NCBI GenBank assembly: GCA_029582265.1
Contig: CM055822.1
Span: 36,768,590 to 36,832,589, forward strand
Length of the DNA stretch: 64,000 nucleotides
Reading direction: 5' to 3'
Source: Zoroaster sp. YZ-2022
Taxonomy: Eukaryota; Echinodermata; Asteroidea; Forcipulatida; Zoroasteridae
Position 1 is the first letter of the stretch. Each line of letters opens with the position of its first letter. Of this stretch, positions 34,641 through 44,522 are shown piece by piece. Both the position numbers and the translations under genes were made by a program. The notes under the pieces are model-generated. The model worked only from the letters and a program-made list of their open reading frames with translations. It ran no database searches and was not told where the DNA came from.

Positions 34641-35059
34641 TTACTTTTAATGGGTATTTTGTTTTTCTTACATTATTGTTTGATAATATGTCTATGGGAG
34701 TTCTGTTTTGTACCTGGCCCAGTTACAAATGTAAGGATTCCTGGTTGAGGTATTTGAAGGTTAAACAAATGTTGAGTTTTTAAATAATTGTATTGGTGTT
34801 CTCCTTATATAGTTCAGGTTAAGCCTTAGTTGTTCCGAGAGAAAGGCGAAACTATGTATCCGATTGACAGCGCATAATGGTCACGGCACATGCATGCACA
34901 TACTTGCACAATGACTTGTATGAAGCAGTCGTTGCTGGGCGCATAATGCATAACGTATGGTACATGACTGTGTCTGAACGAGTATACGCTGATATTTCAT
35001 TCCACAAACGATTCAGGCTTGTTTACTCAACAATTGTTTACCTTCATCCGCCTCAATCA

Positions 35060-35255
35060 CAGTTGCGTAAATATAGGGGGGACGGGGGAACGTGCCGCCC
35101 AGCCAAGGTCCGTGCCCCCCGGGTGCCCCCAATTCAGAATTTTGAAAAAATAGGTCCCTATTTGAGAATGCAGGATTCAAGTATTGACATGCCCCCTAGA
35201 AAAAGTGGTGCACCCCTAGTTCCCCCCTGAAAATTGGACCGTAGTTACGCCACTG
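35060..35255. mobile_element. 196-bp hAT-type MITE
   Basis: The ends are CAGTTGCGTAAATATAGG on the left and, reverse-complemented, CAGTGGCGTAACTACGG on the right. Perfect 8-bp duplications CTCAATCA flank it (35052-35059 and 35256-35263), as expected for hAT transposition. No coding capacity. Confidence 0.85.
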
Positions 35256-35939
35256 CTCAATCAGTAAAATTTTGACGATACTCCCACTGCTGTGACATTA
35301 TTCACCTTCGTGTTCTCCATCTTGAATTTGACGTTGAATGAGACACAGCGCCTCGTGGGGGACTTGACATTAAATCATGTCTTTTATACACTTTCATAGT
35401 AAAATTCTACTAAACAAATGTAAAATATTTTTTTTATAACATAAGTAAAACTTAATACACACTTTTACGTTGTCACGCACAACCGTAATCGCACCTGCGC
35501 GTAACTGTTGTATACACGGCCGGAAGTTGACCACTCAGTGACCCGATCAATTACAAAGGTATGAAAAGAGATGTTTATCTTGTTAACTTGTGGACACCCC
35601 CAAGCTGGGAGCACTGCAAGGATATCACACCTCGAACCCTCGAATCGGGGGTTGGCGACCGTGACATTAGACTGGGCTCGTTTCCCTAATGGTGAACACA
35701 GAAATGTGCTCTCCAAGGAAAATAACATTTAATTGCCTGCAAACTGCCTCCAAAATCACCATTCCCTTCCTCCCTACCATTACAAATTTATCCTAAATAC
35801 ACCACTGATGAAATATGTTTTTGCTATAATTTCATATCATAATATTCACTAGAAGCATTTGTTTGAGTCAACAAGCCTGTGTACTGTTACCAAATATGTG
35901 AAAACTAAGGAATATGTGAAAGATAAAACTTCACATATA

Positions 35940-36560
35940 GTAAATCACCCATTGTATCTTATCACATTTTTTGTCTGCGAGCGATAAAGTGAAATGATAA
36001 TTTTAGGGTCCCTAGTTTTAACTACTCTACCAATAAATCCATTGAGCCTAGTGGCTTTGGAAGGAACAGTGTTAAAATGTGTTTTCCAGCTTAAGTCCCT
36101 ACAAATAATAACACCAAGGTATTTGTAGTTATCATTATTTTTCCAAAGTGTAATCACCAATATTATACAGTGGTTTAGCAGGATTTTAGAACGGGTCACA
36201 GTCATTAGCTTACATTTATTTGGGTTTAAAGCCATACAGTTTAAGTTACACCAGGTGTTTATGTGCTGCTTCATTATCTTGAGTTTTAATGACTCTATAC
36301 AAAACATTGTCATCTGCATATTAACGAAGATTCGATTGAACACAAAATGGCAAAACAAAAGCAAAAATGTTGAAAAGTAGAAGTCCAAGAATAGATCCCT
36401 GTGGTACACCAGAATGAACTGCAGCCCAGTCAGATGATGATCCCATAAACTGAACCGGTGAGACCTATTTGTAAGATAAGACTTGAACCAGTCCAACATT
36501 GAACCACAAACATTTATGTAACTTGTTCAAAAGAATTTGATGACTCACGCGATCAACGAC
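35940..36560 (-). pseudogene. Dead LINE reverse-transcriptase fragment (CR1/jockey-like)
   Basis: In shifting frames it shows VDRVSHQILLNKLH, MLDWFKSYLTNRSHRF, a GVPQGSILG motif, a catalytic YADD with the surrounding frame broken, and YKYLGVIICRDLSWKTH before SLYRS. These are reverse-transcriptase palm and thumb signatures. Both ends are truncated and several stops and frameshifts are present, so it is an old fossil. Confidence 0.75.
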
Positions 36561-37316
36561 CGTAGGCCCAGTTCAGGACTTTTTAACAAGCTTTTCTTAA
36601 AGTTACTTACATTGTATTGTTTTACGGATTCTTACGAACATTAAAAGAAAAAAATCGCCGTTTTTTTTTTCTTTTCTTTTTTTCCCTTTTTTTCTTCCTC
36701 TGATGAAAAATGTCCCGAAAGTAAAATGTAAAAATAAATAAATAAATAAACATAAAATTGCTCATTTTTTACATTATTTCTGGGCTCTAAAATTTCTTGG
36801 CTTTTTTCAGAGTTTATGCCCGCTTGTCCATCTACAACACAGACGCTACTTTACCACATGCCAACAACACATGGAATCAGTGCATGTACATTCTGTGTAC
36901 AATTAGTGTGAACGAGATCCCCCAGTCAAGCCAACATGCTGTTATTGATTGGAAGCCCTTCTTTTATATTGTGAAAATATTTTGACGAGTGCATTCGCGT
37001 TTCGTCTGTGGGGTTGGGGTATTAGACTAAGAGCTTTGTACTCGCCTTACACATAATAGTATAAATAGTATAAAACTGCATTTGACAAATTTCATTCATC
37101 ACATTAAACGTCACGGTAATATTTATTTTATTCAAACAACTGAAAAATGTATTTGGAAAACATTAAGTGAGGGTATTTCTGTTTCGTGTACGTGTAAATT
37201 TACACTCGTACTGGAAACATACATTTATTTATTTATTTTATTTCAAAATATTTAACCTGGGCAGGCCATTTACCTTCCGGTATTCTTCCTAGGCGCCCAG
37301 GAGATACACTCACTGG

Positions 37317-37564
37317 CCATAAGTATTGCAACACACACCAAAGTTCAGTTTGGAGAACTGTGTTACAATAATTTATTTTATTTTATTTACACTACTTAAG
37401 ACTTCTTGAAAGTGCCTGTGTTTTGAAGTCAATGTTCTTTTTTACTGTTCTTGCTCGGAAATTATGTAATACACGTTTGATGAAATCAGATTAAATGATC
37501 ATCTCACCCGTTACTGTTAAAGTGCTAATTTTAAGCATGTTGCAAAACGTTTGGCGAGTGAGTG
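37317..37564. mobile_element. 248-bp mariner-type MITE
   Basis: It begins CACTCACTGGCCATAAGTAT and ends with the complement of CACTCACTCGCCAAACG, flanked by TA on both sides (37315-37316, 37565-37566). Non-coding. Confidence 0.75.
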
Positions 37565-37584
37565 TACAAAGTAATACAATACTA

Positions 37585-38480
37585 AACTCCTCAAAAAAGT
37601 TCGGAAACTCAAGTTTGACTGACGATTTCTCTCTTGTTACCAACTCATTATCCTTGCATTTGGTATCATTGGAAAGCCCTGTTATTCCTCTTTACAATGA
37701 TGTGCCATTTGTTATGATTACGCAATTGGGGGATGTGCAGCACAGCTGAATATGGGGGTGGGTGTAAAGTGAAATGTTGCAAAATGCATTGCTATTGTCA
37801 TACAGATCCTGATTGATAAATGGGACGCCATCCCACAGCAACGTGTGACCCGGCTCGTATGGTGATGACCAGTATGAGGAGGAGGTGCCAGGCTGTTGTG
37901 GCTGCATTCGGATCGTCCACCCGCTACTGAGGTTCTTGTTCAATGAAGGAAGCTGTTCAATGACTAAACCAGAAAAAAGACTTTCCTTACGTCTTGTTTT
38001 TCTTTTGTTAGTGATAGAGAGTTTCATTGTACTGATGTTGTTACTGATGGAGAATACTGGGTGTTTGAGTGCAGAAAATGACAAATTCTTTTACTTTGTT
38101 TGAAACTCAACCACATTAACAACAGAGTTGCTATCCTGGAGGCAATTTATTGTGACAGGCCATGTGGATTTCTGAACTTTTCCGCACATTTATGGCCTAC
38201 AACCTTTAAATATTGGTTAGTAAGCAGACAATCATTCAAGACACATCCATCTTCCAAAACACTTTTGACAATAGCAATGCATTTTGCAACATTTCACTTT
38301 ACACCCACCCCATATTCAGCTGTGCTGCACATCCCCAATTGCGTAATCATAACAAATGGCACATCATTGTAAAGAGGAATAACAGGGCTTTCCAATGATA
38401 CCAAATGCAAGGAAAATGAGTTGGTAACAAGAGAGAAATCGTCAGTCAAACTTGAGTTTCCAAACTTTTTTTGAGGAGTT
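37585..38480. mobile_element. Tc1/mariner-like element with about 220-bp inverted repeats
   Basis: Terminal repeats 37585-37803 and 38262-38480 are near-perfect complements beginning AACTCCTCAAAAAA. The target is TA on each side. The interior keeps a piece of transposase (separate entry). Most of the gene is deleted. Confidence 0.88.
37809..37929 (+). pseudogene. Tc1-like transposase C-terminal remnant
   Basis: KWDAIPQQRVTRLV in one frame is followed by SMRRRCQAVVAAFGSSTRY and a stop in the next. Tc1-family transposases end with this arrangement: a WDxIPQ motif, an SMxRR motif, and a TRY or TKY end. A small frame break separates the two parts. The catalytic DDE/D domain is gone. Confidence 0.75.
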
Positions 38481-38564
38481 TATATAAAAAATAAGAAAAA
38501 AGAACTTAATATAGATACTACAGATAACTAAATACTTAATGTATAGATACAGATGTCTTTATAC

Positions 38565-39040
38565 ATTTAAAACATAATCTTTAATGAACGTTTAAAGCTT
38601 AATATATCACCAGCCCCTTTTATTACATTTGGTACGTTATAATACGAAGGTCCTACATATTGAAAAGACTGTCTAAAAAGTTCCACTCTAGGTTTTGGAA
38701 CATATAACATATTAGCTTGAACATTACGGGTATTATAAAAATTTAAATCAGAAGCCGTCGATATAAAATCAGACATATAATTACTAATTAGGGGCTGTAC
38801 CATTTAAACACATATACATTAAAATTCCATTTAAAAACCTTGTCTCTGAGTAACTGCAGGAATATTTAACATTTTAAGAAGGTCATATGGACTAACATTC
38901 CAATTGTAGTTATTTGACAGTATGCGTGCCATTCTGTTTTGTAAGCGTTGAACTCTGTTTAATTGTACATCAGGCGCATAGCCGCATAGAGTTATACAAT
39001 AATCAATATGGGGTTGAATTATGTATACAATTGAGTTCGA
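38565..39040 (-). pseudogene. LINE reverse-transcriptase C-terminal fragment
   Basis: From about 39035 it reads PHIDYCITLCGYAPD, NRVQRLQNRMARIL and, after breaks, FYNTRNVQANMLYVPKPR and FKRSLK near 38570. This is the thumb and C-terminal tail of a CR1/jockey-group ORF2. It is a separate copy from 35940-36560, because the order on the strand is wrong for one element. Confidence 0.7.
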
Positions 39041-39059
39041 GAAGTGGACATCTGCTTTT

Positions 39060-39480
39060 CAGCTTTCTAAATAATGAAAAAGCAGATTGAACGTTGTTGG
39101 CTTGTGCATTTTTCTACTTTTCTGCTTTTCTTCTACCTATAAAGTAGATTGAACATCATGCTTTTCAGTTTTACAAAAAGCAGATTTTACTTTTTCACCT
39201 ACACTGGCGGTCAAAAAATTAATATTTACTTTTCTGGTTTCCTACAACAAGAAAAGCAGATTGGACATTGTCGACAAATCCATTTTTCTGCTTTTCTGCT
39301 TCCCGAAAAGAAGATTAGACGTTTTGTCACACAGTGGCCTAAAAGTGGACAACTGCTTTTCTGGTTTCCCACAACCCAAAAATTAGAACGAACGTTTTAG
39401 ACAAATCCATTTATCTGCTTTCCTGCTTCCCGAAAAGCGGATCGAACGTTTTCTCAACAGTGGCCTAAAAAGGACAAGTC
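39060..39480. repeat. Degenerate ~130-bp tandem repeat with CTGCTTTTC motifs
   Basis: Units starting CAGTGGCCTAAAA at 39331 and 39461, and a relative at about 39202, are spaced near 130 bp. Each contains CTGCTTTTC/GAAAAGCAG inverted motifs. Confidence 0.65.
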
Positions 39481-40399
39481 TGCTTTGCGCTTGAATAAAA
39501 GTGATTTTATAAATCCTCCTCTATCCAAAAATAATGGACTAATCCTACCGTCACAATACATGTCCGACGTAGGCGCCAGGTAGGCGCGTTCCGTTCAAAG
39601 AAGTGCAGAGGGAATCTGTGATGTCCCGCCCTTATTTTTCAGCCACAATTATCGCATGCATTGTATTGGTGCATTGGTAGGATTCGTCCATTATTTTGTG
39701 GATAGTGAGTAGATTTATCAAATCATTAAATCTGCTGGTCAGAGCTGGTTAGAACAGTCCCTAGAAAACCCTCAATACACAGACCCTTCATATGACATCA
39801 TTGACAGAATTATCAATGAAAAGGGAGTATGTTCGGCATCTAAATGTACATGAATTCTTTTCGAAGACGAAAATGCGCCAATGAGCTTGTGACGCACTTG
39901 CTAACACACATCATGTTACCATGAGCTTTAGGCATAAAATCACAAGATATTAAAGTTACGTGTACATATTCATTTAAATTAAAAGCACTGGTTAAAAGCT
40001 GCTTAAAAAGACTACATGTATAACTTTGAATAATAACATCATTGTTATATCATTGTTAATACATTGTTTTAGTATCTCACGAAGTGACGAATCGTGTGTC
40101 GAATATGATCACATTTGTGAAGATGAAGTGCGTGCTGTAGATTTAAACATATGTGACAATAATTCACCGAAAACGTGCTGCCAAAAACAGTCCCAAACTT
40201 CAAACGCGTTTAATACTCTTCATTGCTCCTTTCATAATTAAAAGAAAATACATTTCACAAAATAGGCCTAGCTGCATCGATTTAAGAATAAATATATGAT
40301 TTTATGAAGCTGAAGGAAAAATTAATAGTCCATACACACCTGTTCAACACGTTTCAGCCAAATTTATAATGAAATAATTATTTTAAGATAACGTTTCGG

Positions 40400-40665
40400 T
40401 TTGCGGTAACACCATGTGTTTATCTCAACTAACGTGAAGCTGAGATACAGGTTCTGAAAAGAACCGTATCGCACAACTCGTATCTCAACCTTCGTTAAGT
40501 GAGAAAGGTTCAAGGGAGAACCAATTTCGGGCAACTCGTTTTCTCTACTGTCGCTAAGTGAGAAATATGGTTCAGGGAGAACCACGGGGACTTCACGGGT
40601 TAATATGGTTCAGGGAGAACCATAGGGACTTCACGGTTCCTATGGTTCTCCCTGAACATAGTTTT
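40400..40665. repeat. Short repeats and hairpin built on GGTTCAGGGAGAACCA
   Basis: GGTTCAGGGAGAACCA occurs twice (from about 40569 and 40608), and a strong hairpin at 40607-40664 pairs ATGGTTCAGGGAGAACCATA with its complement. AAGTGAGAAA units precede it. The origin is unclear; it may be a fold-back element. Confidence 0.55.
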
Positions 40666-41129
40666 TTAATTAGACTCGCTTTAGCCCACCGTGATATTTG
40701 TGCGTGTACTATGTACAAAGACATATTGAGATTCACTCGCGATTAATGAAGCGACTCGGTCACACAGTGCATGTGTTTTGTACACAGATACAAAACGCGC
40801 TATAAATGATGTCATGATGACGTCACACGACATTCTAGGCCAAAAGCCACATCTACAGTACCCCATAAATGTATAACTGAAAAAAGTTTGATGATCGGGT
40901 GTATACTTCTTGAGCTATGGTTCTTGTGACTATAACTAAGCTAATTAATTAAGAATGTTAGTCTAATGACATTTAGAAACTAAGTCGAGGCATAAGCTTC
41001 CATATGGTACATGACTTGACTCTTTCTGTTAATGCTAAGAAGGCCATTTGCCGCCAAGAAAGTGCACGTGTTAAAGCAATGGGGTTTTGCGAGAAAGAAA
41101 GAATAATAATAATAATAATAAAAATTAAA
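40666..41129. other. Gene-free interval
   Basis: Nothing recognised apart from a short AAT run at 41101-41121 next to the LINE start. Confidence 0.45.
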
Positions 41130-41152
41130 AAAAATCTTGACAGAAACAATAG

Positions 41153-42230
41153 CTGTTCCGACCTGTCGGGGAACAGCTAACAATCCCAAGCCATATCAAC
41201 CTAACGAATAATGGTGTGAATTATCGCGTGTTCCTCTCGACGGAATCGGCCAAATGTTTCAATTGCGGGGAAATCGGCCATCTCAGTAAAGCCTGTAAAA
41301 AGAACACAGCCCCCAGCCAACCAGACACCCCAAATGAGCCAAAATCAGACGACAATCCACTAGCCCCTCTTCCAGTTTTCATCCACTCCAAAGGCAAATC
41401 CGACCCAAAACACCCTGCAAAAAATCCAAAGTCAGCAAAACCCCAGAAAGAACAGGTCCCTCTAAATCACCGCGCCAATCCACGTCCAAATTGCCCTCTG
41501 ACCCTAGCCCTAAACGCCTTGCTCCGTCCCTTTCCCCAGCTCGCCCCAGCATTTCAAAACCTCCCAACACTAAACAGTCGTCGGAGACCACGAAGCAACC
41601 ATCATCTGCCCCGTCTTCACACACCTCATCGCAACCGCCGGAAGCAGAAGTCGACACTACCGCGGGGACAAAACTCCAATGCCCCGACCTTTCTGGTCCC
41701 CACCTGCCCCCTCACGACAAAACATCCCTCTCTTCTCCACGGTTGTCTCCCAGAAGCAACAAAAGAAATCCGTGGCGAAAGATACGACTACAATTCTTAC
41801 CCCTCTGTTGGCCAGTACCACCTATTCCCTCCCCTCCCCTGCACCCCGCCCCTCCCTTTTACCCCGCCGTCCCCCCGCTAACTCCCCTATCCCATCCACC
41901 CCGATGGAAGAGGGAGAACTGAGCGACCACGAATCCGTCTCCTCCGACACAAGCCAGTGTTCTCAGGACCTTCACGAGTTCTCAAATCTACATATTCCCA
42001 AATGCCCCCTAACTAACAATGAGATGGTCAATTTCCTAAAGCGCGTAAAATCAAGCAAAAAGGCGTGTCTGATCGCGCGAAAATTCACACCAAACATCCC
42101 AGGGCTAGTACAACAGCTCAAACCCATGAGGAATAGCCCCCTACTCCACAAACACCAGCAGCAGAGGCTTAGGCTACTCATCAAAAGACTGGACCCTGAT
42201 GATGAACCCCTCATCACCCGTAAAAAATGA
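41153..42230 (+). pseudogene. Tx1-type ORF1 (gag-like) with CCHC zinc knuckle
   Basis: ORF1 of a non-LTR element, an RNA-binding protein. The first part, VNYRVFLSTESAKCFNCGEIGHLSKACKK, holds a CCHC knuckle. A long Pro/Ser/Lys-rich stretch follows, whose frame changes near 41490 and 41680. The end is charged (EMVNFLKRVKSSKKACLIAR, RLRLLIKRLDPDDEPL). The N-terminus is missing. Its TGA at 42228-42230 overlaps the ATG of ORF2. Confidence 0.7.
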
Positions 42231-42658
42231 ATAGTTGTTTTGTTTTTCTTATGGCACTAAGCATGGCTACCCTTAACACCCGAGGGTGCTACGAGGAACT
42301 CAAACATTTAAGTGTCAAAACATACGTTGATATTACCCTTCATAACCCCGACATAGTTTTCCTGCAGGAAACGTATAAATTAAACGAAAACTCTTCGTGT
42401 TGGGAACACTGGCCCTATCGCGTCCATTGCTCGCAAGGGGTTACCCGTGGGACAGGGGTCGTTAGCTTGTTTAAAAACAATTGTAATTTTGATATTTCGA
42501 TCTCTTCCACAATTTTTCAAAATCACATTCTGTACAATAAAATTGTGTTAGATTCCACCACCTATCATGTTTACAATGTATTATGTAGCCTCCAAATGCT
42601 ACAGATGGACGTTGATGTCGTGGTTAATAAAGCTCAGGAATTGATACGCACACGGTGA
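42227..42658 (+). pseudogene. Tx1-type ORF2, endonuclease N-terminal part
   Basis: Apurinic-type (EEP) endonuclease start: MATLNTRGC, then DIVFLQETY with the catalytic Glu, and GVVSLFKNN. It starts at the ATGA overlap with ORF1 and breaks off near 42658, where unrelated sequence begins. Length is 143 residues, of about 230 expected for the domain. Confidence 0.75.
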
Positions 42659-42659
42659 C

Positions 42660-43435
42660 TTAAGTAAACATCTCAATCCTTTCTTATAACTTTAATGATG
42701 ACGACGTATACGTATGGGATTCCATAAGCGTATGCGTGTGACCACGGTGTAGCAAAGGTCTGGCAAGAATAAGGCAAAGTTGTGACACAGATGTGTGTGA
42801 CTGTGTGTGACTGTGTGTGACTGTGTGTGGTTCAACTGTAACAAATAAACACAGACAAGAGTACCAAATTAAGTAAATGTCATTTTACAATGTAAATGTC
42901 AACTTATCAAACAGTGCCTCTGGTAGTCTAGACTGATAATTAATTGCCTTGAAAAACACTAACTATATGCAAAGGGAAAATCGTAAATATACCCACTACA
43001 GTAGGAACAAACAACATTAAGAAACGAGCACCATTAAACCTTAAATAGCGACCCCTATAGACGGATCATGACGTGACATGGCCATTATAAGAAATAATCG
43101 CTACAGAATTTCACCTCAAACTACAGCTTTATCCAACTACTAACCATAACAATAAATCGCCAAGCTTATCTATGGATAATTAAGAATAAGCGGTAAGACT
43201 TACTTTATCTGAGCTGTCCAGGGTTGACGATTAATTAACCAGAAATACAATAAAAAATGTGTCGGAAAAATGTCACTCACATTGTGCTTCTCAAAGCGCG
43301 GCAAAATGTAGCGCCCTCAAGTGAGCAACAGAAAACACGGATTTATTTGCGTGACTCTGAAACCACAAAGCGCATAGCTTAACACGACAAAATGTCAACA
43401 ATAATCATTAAGATATTCCGGCCGCTACATATTAG
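42660..43435. other. Unidentified insertion inside the LINE
   Basis: About 0.78 kb of non-coding sequence between two endonuclease pieces. It has a TGTGTGAC microsatellite at 42790-42828. No inverted ends or clear target duplication were found. Confidence 0.45.
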
Positions 43436-43553
43436 TTCCGCAAACAGATTATGTCGCCCTCCAATGCATTGATGCCCTCCGGGCTCGTTGTACTGAACAC
43501 AGTGACGGTTACATAATAGTGGGTGGTGATTTCAATTGTACTAACCGTGTCAG
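43436..43553 (+). pseudogene. Tx1-type ORF2, endonuclease middle part
   Basis: Reads CIDALRARCTEHSDGYIIV, then GGDFNCT, the conserved GDFN motif of the endonuclease. The nested LINE starts right after it. The match resumes at about 47425 with NPSLDRFYTS. Confidence 0.7.
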
Positions 43554-44522
43554 AGCTAAGAAATATCATAGTATTAAAATTGCGTTTAACAATGTTAATA
43601 GGTTAAGGCCAAAGATCCACGAATTAGCCAAGTTGTTGAATGATGAAAGTATTGATGTATTTGGGGTTGCAGAGACTTTCTTAAAGGGTATTGATAGTAT
43701 TGATGTTTATGGTTATAGATGGGTAGGCAAAAACAGGTCTAAAAGGGGTGGTGGCGGTATAGGCCTCCTTCTTTTAAACTCGGTTAATGTTGTCGATGAT
43801 GATTTATTTAATTCAGGCGGTGATGATTATGAAAGATTAGGGCTTAAAGTTCGCATTGATAACGATCAACCATTACATATTGCTGTTGCATATTTCCCGG
43901 TTGAGGGCTCTGATAATGACACTACTGAAGAAATGTATGGACAACTCTTGTCTGAAGTTATGCTTCTTGAGAACGAAGAGATTGACCCTCGATCTTAATC
44001 ATGGGTGACATGAATGCGCGAATTGGCCGGGAAATAAGCAATGGTGATCCTGTTTTGAATTCAAATGGTGTGCGGCTCCTTAATTTCTGTGATGATGCAA
44101 ATTTTTCAATCTTAAATCGCCACAGAAATTGCCACGGCAAAATTACTTGGTTTAGAGGTAGTCTGCAAAGTACTATCGATTACATGATATGTTCTAATAA
44201 CCTTGTTAATTGTGTTCATGAATTTATTGTTGATGAAGACCGTAAATACGGTTTAGGGAGTGATCACAATGTTTTGTCTCTAACAATGCGCTTGCAAAAT
44301 AATTTCCCTGCCAAACAAAATGACAATGTTGTCAAAAGGATTTATTGGGATGTTAAGGAAGACCAAGACTTCACACTTTATTGTGATCGTTTGCGGATTA
44401 ATCTCGATAATTGGGATATTGATTCTTTTGACGATCCTGATACTCTGTGGGACTCTTGGAAAAACCACATCCTGGCGGCAGCGACTGTAGGATTAGGGGT
44501 ATATAAAAGAGTCCAGGGTTAA
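43554..44522 (+). pseudogene. Nested LINE, endonuclease domain
   Basis: EEP endonuclease. IKIAFNNVNRLRPKI starts the domain, then IDVFGVAETF (catalytic Glu), GGGGIGLLL, IMGDMNARIG, TWFRGSLQSTIDYMI and GSDHNVLSL (catalytic Asp-His). One single-base frameshift lies near 43995, just before the GDMN motif, and another near 44505, where the reading continues in the frame of the downstream reverse transcriptase. It is otherwise intact, so it is a recent but disabled insertion. Confidence 0.85.

Noticed and set aside
35465..35728. 88-residue minus-strand frame
   Set aside because: No domain, no splice context and no similarity that I recognise.
40026..40241. Cysteine-rich frame with a hydrophobic start, loosely like a secreted clip-type domain
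   Set aside because: The start is not an ATG, the frame is short, and the Cys spacing alone is too weak. No adjoining exons were found.
41379..41657. Antisense frame over the LINE ORF1
   Set aside because: Shadow of the Pro/Ser-rich, GC-rich plus-strand coding region.
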